In this document: piece by piece, positions 47,471-55,315 of the stretch | How positions within the stretch are numbered: the stretch's first letter is position 1 | Layout of the letters: each line of letters opens with the position of its first letter | Origin: Terriglobales bacterium | Lineage (GTDB): Bacteria; Acidobacteriota; Terriglobia; Bryobacterales; Bryobacteraceae | DNA: 60,842 nt | Reading direction: 5' to 3' | Assembly: GCA_021372245.1 (NCBI GenBank) | Contig: JAJFUV010000274.1 | Span: 1-60,842 of the forward strand | Notes under the pieces: generated by a model | The model's input: only the letters and a program-made list of their open reading frames with translations | Databases searched by the model: none | What the model was told of the DNA's origin: nothing | Translations under genes and position numbers: made by a program

Positions 47471-48441
47471 TTCGCGCCCCCTTCGGCCGTCTCCTGTTCC
47501 GGTGAAGTCAACTGGAGGAAGATCTCTTCCAGGCTCAGCGCCATCGGACGCAATTCATTGAGGTTCCAACCGGCCTCGACCACGGCCCTCGCAAGTTCGG
47601 GGCGGACCGAACAGCCTTTCAGGCTTTCCACTTCAAACCCTTGCCGCTTTTCGTGCGCGTCTTTGACCAGCACGCGGCTCACGCCGGGCACTTTTTCCAG
47701 ACGCTGGCGCACCGCAATCGGATCGAGGGCGCCATCCCGGGCTTCCACCTCGACGGCCACCGTTTCGGAGCCGCGCAGCCGGTTCGTCAGGTTGCTCACC
47801 GAATCCGTGGCCACCAGCTTGCCCTTGGCGATGATGATCACCTGCTCGCAGGTCTGCTCCACTTCGGGCAGAATGTGCGTGCTGAGGATGATGGTGTGAC
47901 TCCCCGCCAGGCCCTTGATCAACTCGCGCGTCTCGATGATCTGCTTGGGGTCCAGGCCTGCCGTCGGCTCGTCCAGAACCAGCACATCGGGATTGTGGAT
48001 GATGGCCTGCGCCAGCCCGACGCGCTGCCTGTAGCCCTTCGATAACTTGCCTACCAGCCTCTTGCGGACGTCGCCGATGGCGCACCTCTCGCAGACTTCA
48101 CTGATGCGTTTGGGAAGTTCCCCCTTCCCAATGCCTTTGAGCCGCCCGACAAACGTCAGGTACTCGTCGACCTCCATTTCCGGGTACACCGGAGGCGTTT
48201 CCGGAAGGTAGCCGATCCTTCTCTTGACTTCGATCGGGTTCTTCAGAACATCGAAACCAGCCACTTTGGCCGTTCCCGCACTTGGGGGCAGGAAACAGGT
48301 CAGGACACGCATGGTCGTGGTCTTCCCGGCCCCGTTGGGGCCCAGAAACCCTACGATCTGTCCTTTTGCGATTTCGAAGGAGATGTCGTCGACCGCGACC
48401 GTGCGGGCATACCGCTTAGTGAGACCTTCGACCTTGATCAT
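47467..48441 (-). CDS. ABC transporter ATP-binding protein, GldA/NatA-like
   Basis: 324 residues from ATG 48441 (MIKVEGLTKRYA), preceded by AGGAT; the longer frame lacks homology. Walker A GPNGAGKTTTM (about 37), signature LSKGYRQRVGLAQA (about 134), Walker B VLVLDEPTAGLDP (about 155) and the switch His in ILSTHILPEVEQ are intact. A C-terminal domain of about 100 residues follows. First gene of the ABC-permease-GldG-DUF4340 unit. Confidence 0.93.
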   Translation of the reverse strand: MIKVEGLTKRYARTVAVDDISFEIAKGQIVGFLGPNGAGKTTTMRVLTCFLPPSAGTAKVAGFDVLKNPIEVKRRIGYLPETPPVYPEMEVDEYLTFVGRLKGIGKGELPKRISEVCERCAIGDVRKRLVGKLSKGYRQRVGLAQAIIHNPDVLVLDEPTAGLDPKQIIETRELIKGLAGSHTIILSTHILPEVEQTCEQVIIIAKGKLVATDSVSNLTNRLRGSETVAVEVEARDGALDPIAVRQRLEKVPGVSRVLVKDAHEKRQGFEVESLKGCSVRPELARAVVEAGWNLNELRPMALSLEEIFLQLTSPEQETAEGGAK

Positions 48442-48594
48442 ATTTGGATCCTGGAGAACAGCAGATGTCGGCCACACCGGGCCGCCGCTGAAATACCTAT
48501 CATAGGGACAGGCTTCGAGCGCTGTCAATTCTGGGAGACGCTCCGCAGAATGAATGCGTTACAGCCGTAAACAGAAGGCGCGAGGAGGCCGCTG

Positions 48595-48690
48595 GTGAGA
48601 ATCCTCCTGATTTCAGCCAATACGGAAACCATCAACATGGTCGCGCTCCCTCTGGGGCTGGCCTCCGTGGCGTCCGCCGGCACTACTTGA
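48595..48690 (+). pseudogene. N-terminal stub of a B12-binding radical SAM protein
   Basis: GTG 48595 sits behind GAGGAGG and encodes 31 residues beginning MRILLISANTETINM and ending in VALPLGLASVAS before a few unrelated residues and TGA. This is the common N-terminal strand and loop of cobalamin-binding radical SAM proteins. Homology breaks off where the 3' end of the convergent PmoA-like gene begins, with 8 bases of overlap. The ribosome site and start have survived, so a short peptide may still be made. The bases 48529-48594 show no gene. Confidence 0.6.
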
Positions 48691-49642
48691 TCTTGCTGAA
48701 GGCCTTGAATTCCTTCGCGATTTGCGCTGTCTTCGCGTCTCCGGGGTGGATCACTACGCGGTAGAGGAAGCGCAGCGACTTCCCTTTTTCAAGGTTGAGG
48801 CTTCCGTCCTTCGACTTGTCGCGGGTGAAGTCCTGTACGCCGAAGATGTTGGCGGCGAAAAGGCCGTAGCCGCGCGAATGCCAGTACGTCGGATAGCGCG
48901 GATTGGAAGGATGGTCCAGGATGGCGATGCCGAGCTTTTCGCCTTCCAGTTCGCCCTCGTAATCCACCCACGCCGAGCGTTTGCCCCAAACGTTCTTTTC
49001 TGTCTCCAGGCCCTCGGCATTCACCATCTTGCCGGTGCGCGCTATACCCTTGGATTTCGGCGAGGGCTCTTCCAGCGGCGTGGCCAGGCGAATGGCAAAC
49101 GTCCCCTCCTTGGTGTCGCCGAACTTGATGTCAGTGGCGGCGGTGAGGGTGATGTAGATGTCCATCACGCGGCGGTCGCGGTCCGCGTAGAAGGTCATCT
49201 TCCTGGCCTCCTTGAGCACCGTGTTGCCTTGCGGGTCCAGCCAGTTGAAGCTGGCTTCCAATGTGCCCTTCTTCTTGCCGTTTTGAACCGGGCCGGCCTT
49301 TTCGAGGACGATCTTACCTTTCTTCGGCCCTTTCTGGCGTTCCTCATTGGCCCAGAAGTCGAAGCCGTTCACGTCGCCGTGCGTGAACCACAGGCCGCGG
49401 TGATGCGGGTGATCCCTGCTCTCACCTTCGACGTCGGCCATGGGATAGGCGCGCGTCACGATCTTGCCGGAGGCCGTCCGCAACGGATGCAGGTAAGGCT
49501 TGGGCGCATCCGGTCCATAGAAGAACGTGGAAAATGGAGCACCATTGATGGAAATGTCCATCCGGTCTGCCTGTTGCTTGATGTCCACCTGCGCCAGACA
49601 CGGCAGCGCAGCCAGCAGCGCGATCGTCAGATACCGTTTCAT
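48683..49642 (-). CDS. Secreted PmoA-like (DUF6807) protein
   Basis: 319 residues from ATG 49642, with a signal peptide (MKRYLTIALLAALPCLAQ). The domain is recognised by ITRAYPMADV-like sequence, the His-rich SRDHPHHRGLWFTHGDVNG, GTFAIRLATPLEE, and CHDHPSN-like ILDHPSNPRYPTYWHSRGYG followed by FAANIFGVQDF. Despite the family name PmoA, it is not a methane monooxygenase subunit; homologues are secreted and of unknown function, common in Acidobacteriota and Planctomycetes. A longer frame upstream lacks homology and runs across the divergent gene. Confidence 0.85.
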   Translation of the reverse strand: MKRYLTIALLAALPCLAQVDIKQQADRMDISINGAPFSTFFYGPDAPKPYLHPLRTASGKIVTRAYPMADVEGESRDHPHHRGLWFTHGDVNGFDFWANEERQKGPKKGKIVLEKAGPVQNGKKKGTLEASFNWLDPQGNTVLKEARKMTFYADRDRRVMDIYITLTAATDIKFGDTKEGTFAIRLATPLEEPSPKSKGIARTGKMVNAEGLETEKNVWGKRSAWVDYEGELEGEKLGIAILDHPSNPRYPTYWHSRGYGLFAANIFGVQDFTRDKSKDGSLNLEKGKSLRFLYRVVIHPGDAKTAQIAKEFKAFSKIK

Positions 49643-49756
49643 GTAAGAAAGTAAAGCATATCGCCCAGCCGCGTCACAACTTGCTCCTGATGCGCAGTTG
49701 CATTCAGTCTTCATTTGAAGCAAACTAAAAGGTTTTCCCACCTGTGGGTTGTTCGC

Positions 49757-50713
49757 ATGAAGATTAGAGTCTTGCATCACGACCATTGTTTCGACGGCGC
49801 TGCTGCCGCTGCGCTTTTTACGCGTTTCATGGAAGGCGCTTTTCATCCGGGCGCCGAGTTCCACTTCACGGGCATGGCCCACACCGCGGCGCAGCATTTC
49901 GATGACAGCCTTTTCGACGGCGATGAAAACGCGATCGTCGATTTCAAGTACTCCACGAATGCCCGTCTGACATGGTGGTTTGACCATCATCAGAGTGCGT
50001 TCCTCACCCCGGAAGACGAGGCGCATTGGCGCCGCGACACTAGCGGCAGGAAGCTGTTCGATCCGAATTTCCGCTCCTGCACCGCTTTCATCGCGCACGT
50101 CGCGCGCACCCGGTTCGGATGGGAAGCGCCGGACTTGAAGGAACTGGTCGAGGCCGCCGACCTCATCGACGGCGCGCAGTACACCGACGCCAAGTCCGCC
50201 GTCGAGCTGGGAACGCCCGCTATGAAGCTCACGCTCGTTATCGAGAGCGTAAAGGGCTCCGGGACCGTGCATCAGGTCATCCGCTGGATGCGCCACCGCA
50301 AGCTGGCCGACATAATCTCCGATCCGGCGATTCAACAGCAGTACAAGCCGCTCTACGAGAAACACTTGCGCTCGATCGACCTGATCCGGGAGCGCGGCCG
50401 GAGCGAAGACGGCGTGGTGTTCTTCGACCTGGCCGACCTTGGCGTGGAAGGCTACAACAAGTTCATCCCGTACTACATCTATCCCGAATCCACTTATACG
50501 GTGTCGGTGAGCACTTCGAGTTTCCGTACGAAGGTTTCAGTGGGAACCAATCCCTGGACCAGCTGCCAGTCGCTGCGCAACCTGGCTAGCATTTGCGAGC
50601 GATACGGCGGAGGCGGCCACGCGCGTGTAGGTGCCATCAGCTTCCCGAAAGGCGACGTCGAGTCGGCGCGCCGCGTCGCGGCCGAAATCGTCTCCGAGTT
50701 GAAGTCAAAGTAG
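49757..50713 (+). CDS. DHH-family phosphoesterase
   Basis: 318 residues from ATG 49757 (MKIRVLHHDHCFDGAAAAAL); the upstream TTG at 49715 adds no conserved sequence. The metal-site motifs are HHDHCFDG, IVDFKYS, WWFDHHQSAF and the DHHA1-type end YGGGGHARVGAISFP. Members cleave small nucleotides, short RNA or phosphorylated sugars, in the cytoplasm. The substrate here is not determined. It is divergent from the PmoA-like gene and convergent with ribE. Confidence 0.85.
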   Translation: MKIRVLHHDHCFDGAAAAALFTRFMEGAFHPGAEFHFTGMAHTAAQHFDDSLFDGDENAIVDFKYSTNARLTWWFDHHQSAFLTPEDEAHWRRDTSGRKLFDPNFRSCTAFIAHVARTRFGWEAPDLKELVEAADLIDGAQYTDAKSAVELGTPAMKLTLVIESVKGSGTVHQVIRWMRHRKLADIISDPAIQQQYKPLYEKHLRSIDLIRERGRSEDGVVFFDLADLGVEGYNKFIPYYIYPESTYTVSVSTSSFRTKVSVGTNPWTSCQSLRNLASICERYGGGGHARVGAISFPKGDVESARRVAAEIVSELKSK

Positions 50714-50726
50714 CGGCGGCGTCCCG

Positions 50727-51368
50727 CTAATAGCCCAACTCGCGCAACTTATCTTCGGTGAGGCCGGTGGAACCTGCCCGGTCACCCAACAGCCGTTCCA
50801 CGTACTTCGCCAGGATGTCGCACTCGATGTTGACGCGGTCGCCCGGGCGGCGCATCTTCAACACGGTGTTCTCGTACGTGTGCGGGATCACGCTCACGCT
50901 CACCACGTCGCTTTCGAGTGCGGCCACCGTGAGGCTGATGCCGTCGATCGCGATGGAACCCTTCTCCGCCGTGTAGCGCGCGAGCTGGGCCGGCACACGC
51001 ACCTCCAGCCACCAGTCGCCGCCACCCAGTTGTTCGACCGACACGATCTCGCCCACGCCGTCCACGTGTCCCTGGACGATGTGGCCGCCCAACCTGCCTC
51101 CGGCGGCTAGGGGACGCTCGAGATTCACCGGATCGCCTTTCTTGAGCTGGCCAAGCGTGCTGCGGCTCAACGTCTCTCGCGCCACATCGGCCGCGAAACC
51201 GCCGGTGGCCAGTTCGATTGCGGTGAGGCAAACCCCATTCACAGCGATGCTTGCACCCGTCGGAGAGTCTTCCAGCACCGTGGCGCAGCGCACCCGTATG
51301 CGGGCGCCGTTGGCGCGGGCTTCGATCGCCTCCACCGCGCCCAGCTCTTCAATGATCCCCGTGAACAT
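50727..51368 (-). CDS. ribE: Riboflavin synthase alpha chain
   Basis: 213 residues in two similar barrels. It begins MFTGIIEELGAVEAIEA and has ASIAVNGVCLTAIEL, GGHIVQGHVDGVGEI and the second-repeat ISLTVAAL. The enzyme dismutates two 6,7-dimethyl-8-ribityllumazines to riboflavin. It lies 3 bases behind ribD. No FMN riboswitch is visible, since ribD overlaps ftsY. Confidence 0.95.
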   Translation of the reverse strand: MFTGIIEELGAVEAIEARANGARIRVRCATVLEDSPTGASIAVNGVCLTAIELATGGFAADVARETLSRSTLGQLKKGDPVNLERPLAAGGRLGGHIVQGHVDGVGEIVSVEQLGGGDWWLEVRVPAQLARYTAEKGSIAIDGISLTVAALESDVVSVSVIPHTYENTVLKMRRPGDRVNIECDILAKYVERLLGDRAGSTGLTEDKLRELGY

Positions 51369-51371
51369 TGC

Positions 51372-52475
51372 TCACACGCTCTTGACCAGATATGCTTCCA
51401 CCGCAAACTCATCCGGGGCCACGTCGTGCAGCGTGACGTTCTTGAACTGGATTGCATCGACGCGGCGCAACCGGCCCGTGCCGCCCACCACGGGCAGCGA
51501 TTGCAGGCCGCCCAGGATCTTTGGCGCGTAGTAGAAGTAAATCTTGTCCACCACGCCCAGTTCGAGCGCGGACCAGTTCACTTTGCTGCCGGCTTCGATC
51601 ATGAGCGAAAGATATCTTTCGCCCGCCAGGTACTCGACCACGCGCCGCAGATCGGTGCGGCCTTGCTTGCCGTCGAACGTGAGAACGCGCACGCCGTGCT
51701 GTTCCAGTACGCGGCGCCGTTCAGGGCTCGCGGCGGATGTGCATACTACGGTGACATCGCCCTGGCAACTGGTCACCATACGCGAAGCCGGCGGGATGCG
51801 CAGTTGAGAATCCAGCACGACGCGCATCAGCGGCCGGCTGCGATAGAGCCCGCTGCGGTCCGTCAGCAGGCTGTCATCGTTTAGGACTGTCCCTATGCCC
51901 GTCAGGATGGCGTCTGATGCGTGGCGCAGGCGCTGCACGTCGGCGCGCGCCGTCTCGCTGGTGATCCAGCCGCGATTGTCCTCCGGCGCGGCGATCTTGC
52001 CGTCCAGCGTCACGGCGGCCTTCAGCATGACCAGGGGCTTCCCGGTGCGCATGAAGTGGCAGTAAGCTTCGTTGAGCTTCTCGGCCTCGCGCGTGTATTC
52101 GCTGGCCAGCAACACCTCGATACCCGCATCCGAGAGCTTGCGGAAACCTTCGCCCGCCACGCGTGGATTGGGGTCCACCATCGCCGCCACCACTTGCGAG
52201 ATGCCCGCCGCGATCAGCGCGTCGGCGCAAGGACCCGTGCGGCCCTGGTGCGAGCACGGCTCCAGGTTGATATAGAGGGTCGCTCCGCGCGCCCGCTCGC
52301 CGGCCTCCTCCAGCGCCAGCGTTTCGGCGTGCTTGACGCCGTTCCAGGTATGGAAGCCGCGTCCTACGACTTCGCCTTCGCGCACCAGCACCGCGCCGAC
52401 CATGGGATTCGGGCTGGTCGCACCGCTTCCTCGCGCGGCCAGTTCCAAGGCCTCGCGCATGTATCGTGGATTCAT
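51372..52475 (-). CDS. ribD: Bifunctional riboflavin biosynthesis deaminase/reductase
   Basis: 367 residues with two domains. The N-terminal deaminase (about 1-145) has NPMVGAVLVREGEVVGRGFH, VKHAETLALEEAG and the zinc motif NLEPCSHQGRTGPC. The C-terminal reductase has MLKAAVTLDGKIAAPEDNRG and SETARADVQRLRHASDAIL plus LMIEAGSKVNWSALE. It carries out two successive steps of riboflavin synthesis. The start overlaps the ftsY stop by 4 bases. Confidence 0.95.
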   Translation of the reverse strand: MNPRYMREALELAARGSGATSPNPMVGAVLVREGEVVGRGFHTWNGVKHAETLALEEAGERARGATLYINLEPCSHQGRTGPCADALIAAGISQVVAAMVDPNPRVAGEGFRKLSDAGIEVLLASEYTREAEKLNEAYCHFMRTGKPLVMLKAAVTLDGKIAAPEDNRGWITSETARADVQRLRHASDAILTGIGTVLNDDSLLTDRSGLYRSRPLMRVVLDSQLRIPPASRMVTSCQGDVTVVCTSAASPERRRVLEQHGVRVLTFDGKQGRTDLRRVVEYLAGERYLSLMIEAGSKVNWSALELGVVDKIYFYYAPKILGGLQSLPVVGGTGRLRRVDAIQFKNVTLHDVAPDEFAVEAYLVKSV

Positions 52476-53428
52476 GTCTCAAACAAGGATGCCACGAATT
52501 TGCTGGCATCGAAAGGCAGGAGATCGTCCAATTGCTCGCCCACGCCCACATAGCGGATGGGCAGATTGAGTTCGCGGGCGATGGCGATGACGATGCCGCC
52601 CTTGGCCGTGCCGTCCAGCTTGGTGAGCACGATGCCCGTGACTCCGCTGGCTTCGGTGAACTTGCGCGCCTGCTCCAGGCCGTTCTGACCCGTGGTGGCA
52701 TCCAGCACCAACAGCACTTCGTGAGGCGCTCCCGGCACCACGCGCGAGGCCGTGCGGTTCATCTTCTCCAACTCCGCCATCAGGTTGGACTTCGTGTGCA
52801 GTCTTCCCGCCGTATCCACGATCACGTAGTCGAATTCACGCGCCACGGCAGCCTGCAGCGCGTCGAAAAGAACCGCGCTGGGATCGGCGCCCGGTTTCTG
52901 GTGAATGACCTCAGTCCCGGTGCGAGCGCCCCAGATCTGCAATTGCTCGATGGCCGCGGCCCGGAACGTGTCTGCGGCGGCGAGCAGCACGCTGCGGCCT
53001 TGCGCCTTGTAACGGTTGGTGAGCTTGCCGATGGTGGTCGTCTTGCCAGAGCCGTTCACGCCTACCACCAGTACGACCTCCGGGGGCGCGGAGACTTCCG
53101 CCGGCGGCTTCTCGCTGCTCTGTAGCACTTGGAGAAGATGCTCGCGGATCAGGTGCTTGAGCTCGCCCGCATCGTTCACCAGGTTGCGATCCACTTTCTG
53201 GCGGATACTTGACAGCACCTCCTCGGTCGTCTTCACGCCGATATCCGCGCTGATCAAGGTGTACTCAAGCTCCTCGAGCAAGTCCTCGTCGATCTTCTTG
53301 GTCGTCGAGAGAACTTCTTCGATGCGCGAAGTGAGGCCAGCGCGCGTTTTCTCGATGCCGCGCTTGAGCTTGTCGAAGAAACCAGGCTCTTCCGTCTTCT
53401 GCGAAGTGCCAAACAGGGTTTGAAACAT
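52472..53428 (-). CDS. ftsY: Signal recognition particle receptor
   Basis: 318 residues, the compact form without the long acidic A domain of E. coli. After an NG-type helical bundle come GVNGSGKTTTIGKLTNRY (about 124), LAAADTFRAAAIEQLQ, IVDTAGRLHTKSNLM and VLTKLDGTAKGGIVI. It docks SRP-bound ribosomes at the membrane. It is followed by and overlaps ribD. A 53-base gap separates it from hpnI upstream. Confidence 0.96.
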   Translation of the reverse strand: MFQTLFGTSQKTEEPGFFDKLKRGIEKTRAGLTSRIEEVLSTTKKIDEDLLEELEYTLISADIGVKTTEEVLSSIRQKVDRNLVNDAGELKHLIREHLLQVLQSSEKPPAEVSAPPEVVLVVGVNGSGKTTTIGKLTNRYKAQGRSVLLAAADTFRAAAIEQLQIWGARTGTEVIHQKPGADPSAVLFDALQAAVAREFDYVIVDTAGRLHTKSNLMAELEKMNRTASRVVPGAPHEVLLVLDATTGQNGLEQARKFTEASGVTGIVLTKLDGTAKGGIVIAIARELNLPIRYVGVGEQLDDLLPFDASKFVASLFET

Positions 53429-53481
53429 AATGGAAGGTGCTTCTCTTCTGATTGTACAGGCAGGGCCGGCTTGGGGTGCTT

Positions 53482-54588
53482 TCAGCGCTCCACGATCTGT
53501 CCGGCTTTATTCAATCGCAGCCGCCGGTTCCGCCAAACCACTTCCTTTCCAAACAAACCAGCGAACCAAATGCAGAACGCCCAAACGTCCCAGAACGGAA
53601 TCAGGTAGCAGTACTTCAAGGCGATGGAGCTTTTCACGATGCCGCGTCCGACGGCGACACCTGCCAGAATCCGCAGCGCGGCCAGCGGCAAAGCCAACTG
53701 CCAGAGTCCTGCCAGCGCCGCAACCAGGGCCCACAGACCGGTATGAGTCACGGGAAGCCCCACATAACCGTCACCACGGCACAGCCGGATGGTGCGCGCC
53801 CAACGCAACTGGTGCTCCCATAGGCCGCTCCAGGTGTCATCGCCCAGGTGCGTCGCGATGACCACTTTAGCCATGTAGGCTCGCAGGCCCAACTTCGTGA
53901 TGCGGCAGGCGAGTTGGTAATCGTCGGCCAGGTAGTCGCCCAGAGCCGCGAAACCACCGATGGCCCGCAGCGTTTCCGCTCGGAAAGCCAGCGTGGCGCC
54001 CAGCCCGAATTCGTTCACTCCCACCAGCGGCGCCACCAGAGCGCTGGGCATGAAGTTAGTGGTGATGCCGATGGCTTCGAACCGTCCCGGCCAGTGATCG
54101 GCCTCCCCGCGGAAAAGGCACGTCACGATGCCGACGCCAGGTTTCTCGAGAGGAGCCACCAAGCGGCTCAAGTAGTCCGGCGGCACTTCGATGTCGCTGT
54201 CGTTCATCACCAGCACGGGATAGCGGGCTTCGCGTGCCAGGTCCTCCAGCACGCCCACTTTCAAGTTCGCCGTGGGCGTGGTGCTGTGGATGAGGCGGAT
54301 TTGCCGTTGGGGGAACTCCGCAATCAGGCGCTCGATCTCCGGCACCGCTGCGTCGTCCGCATCCGCAACGCCGAAAAGCACTTCGTATTCCGGGTAGTCG
54401 AGCAAGGCATGCGAGCGGATGGCTTCATAGAAGTGCGGATCGAGGCCGCGGACAGGCTTGAGTATGGAAACGGGCGGAAATTCCCGCGCCCGCGGTTCCT
54501 TCACCAGTGTGTGCCGCACGGCCGCTGCCAGCGTCACCAACTGATAAGCGGCGGCCACGAGCGCGATGGCGAGCGCGAAGTAGATCAC
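53482..54588 (-). CDS. hpnI: Hopanoid biosynthesis glycosyltransferase HpnI-like (GT21)
   Basis: 368 residues from GTG 54588, which overlaps the upstream stop (GTGA). The GT2/GT21 marks are FPPVSILKPVRGLDPHFYEA, VMNDSDIEVPPDYL (DxD-like), ADDYQLACRI and HQLRWARTIRL (QxxRW-like). Membrane segments lie at the N-terminus and near the C-terminus. Ceramide glucosyltransferase is a homologue, but hpnJ upstream in the same operon supports HpnI, which transfers N-acetylglucosamine to bacteriohopanetetrol. The partner deacetylase HpnK is not in the window. Confidence 0.85.
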   Translation of the reverse strand: MIYFALAIALVAAAYQLVTLAAAVRHTLVKEPRAREFPPVSILKPVRGLDPHFYEAIRSHALLDYPEYEVLFGVADADDAAVPEIERLIAEFPQRQIRLIHSTTPTANLKVGVLEDLAREARYPVLVMNDSDIEVPPDYLSRLVAPLEKPGVGIVTCLFRGEADHWPGRFEAIGITTNFMPSALVAPLVGVNEFGLGATLAFRAETLRAIGGFAALGDYLADDYQLACRITKLGLRAYMAKVVIATHLGDDTWSGLWEHQLRWARTIRLCRGDGYVGLPVTHTGLWALVAALAGLWQLALPLAALRILAGVAVGRGIVKSSIALKYCYLIPFWDVWAFCIWFAGLFGKEVVWRNRRLRLNKAGQIVER

Positions 54589-54947
54589 AGCGCCACCAGG
54601 AGCACCCCGCAAGCCACCAGCGCCACCCCCGCCCAGCGCTTCGGGTTCACTTGTTCTCGCAAGACGTACTTCGCCAGTACGGTCTCGACGACGTAGGTGG
54701 CCGCCGTCACCGGCACCGCGAAGCTCAGGTCCGCGATGGCCAGCAGGCGCAGGAAACAGAAAAACGACAGCGCCATGAAAAAGACCGCCAGGATGAGAAA
54801 CCGGCGCCGGAGCACGGTGGCGAAGACACGGCCGAGCGCGCCGGGGCGGAAGTCGTCAATCTCGCCGTGGCGCTTCATTTCGATGGTCTGGAGGAGATCC
54901 GCCGCCACGGTGGAAGCGACGATGCCCGCGACAAGCGCCCACTTCAA
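54585..54947 (-). CDS. Half-size EamA/SMR-like membrane protein, second of a pair
   Basis: 120 residues from TTG 54947, chosen because it overlaps the previous stop (TTGA) behind GGGAG and gives a four-helix protein. Hydrophobic segments are ALVAGIVASTVAADLL, FLILAVFFMALSFFCFLRLL, SFAVPVTAATYVVETVLA and WAGVALVACGVLLVAL. The pattern DLSFAVPVTAATYVVETVLA ... LREQVNPKRWAGV is the conserved EamA half. With the gene before it, the likely unit is a heterodimer, as in ArnE/ArnF. It overlaps hpnI by 4 bases. Confidence 0.75.
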   Translation of the reverse strand: MKWALVAGIVASTVAADLLQTIEMKRHGEIDDFRPGALGRVFATVLRRRFLILAVFFMALSFFCFLRLLAIADLSFAVPVTAATYVVETVLAKYVLREQVNPKRWAGVALVACGVLLVAL

Positions 54948-55315
54948 GGCTGTTTCTCCCGTCCGGCCGCCGTACGCGGATCGGTGGCGCCGACCAGGAT
55001 CACGCCCAGCATGATGAGCACGGTGCCGGCCCAGCGCTCCAGACTGACTTGTTCGTTCAGGAAGAACTTGCCGGCCAGCGCCGTCAGCACATAGCCCGCA
55101 CTGGTCACGGGGAGCACGAAGCTGAGATCGGCCCAGCTCAACAGCGCCATGCGCGCCAGCGTCCACACAATGAGCAGCGCCACACCCAACACCACCCACG
55201 GGCTCAGTAACGCAAACGCACCGCTCGCCGGATGCTTTACGCCCCAACTGAGCGAAAAATTGCCGGCCACGTTGCTGAAAACGACGAGGGTGGTTACCAG
55301 GACTGTTTTGCGCAT
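54944..55315 (-). CDS. Half-size EamA/SMR-like membrane protein, first of a pair
   Basis: 123 residues with four hydrophobic segments (VLVTTLVVFSNVAGNFSL, FALLSPWVVLGVALLIVW, LSFVLPVTSAGYVLTALAGK, WAGTVLIMLGVILVGA). LSFVLPVTSAGYVLTALAGK ... NEQVSLERWAGT is clearly related to the second protein, so the pair arose by duplication. It overlaps hpnJ by 22 bases and the second half by 4 (TTGA). SMR-type pairs can move lipid-linked sugars, as ArnEF moves undecaprenyl-phosphate-aminoarabinose; a similar role with hopanoid intermediates is inference. Confidence 0.75.
   Translation of the reverse strand: MRKTVLVTTLVVFSNVAGNFSLSWGVKHPASGAFALLSPWVVLGVALLIVWTLARMALLSWADLSFVLPVTSAGYVLTALAGKFFLNEQVSLERWAGTVLIMLGVILVGATDPRTAAGREKQP

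Noticed and set aside
48683..49642. Methane monooxygenase subunit
   Set aside because: The family label PmoA is historical; the protein is a secreted DUF6807-type protein and no other methane oxidation gene is present.
51369..53481. FMN riboswitch for the rib genes
   Set aside because: ribD overlaps ftsY by 4 bases and no conserved FMN element is visible upstream, so there is no room for one.
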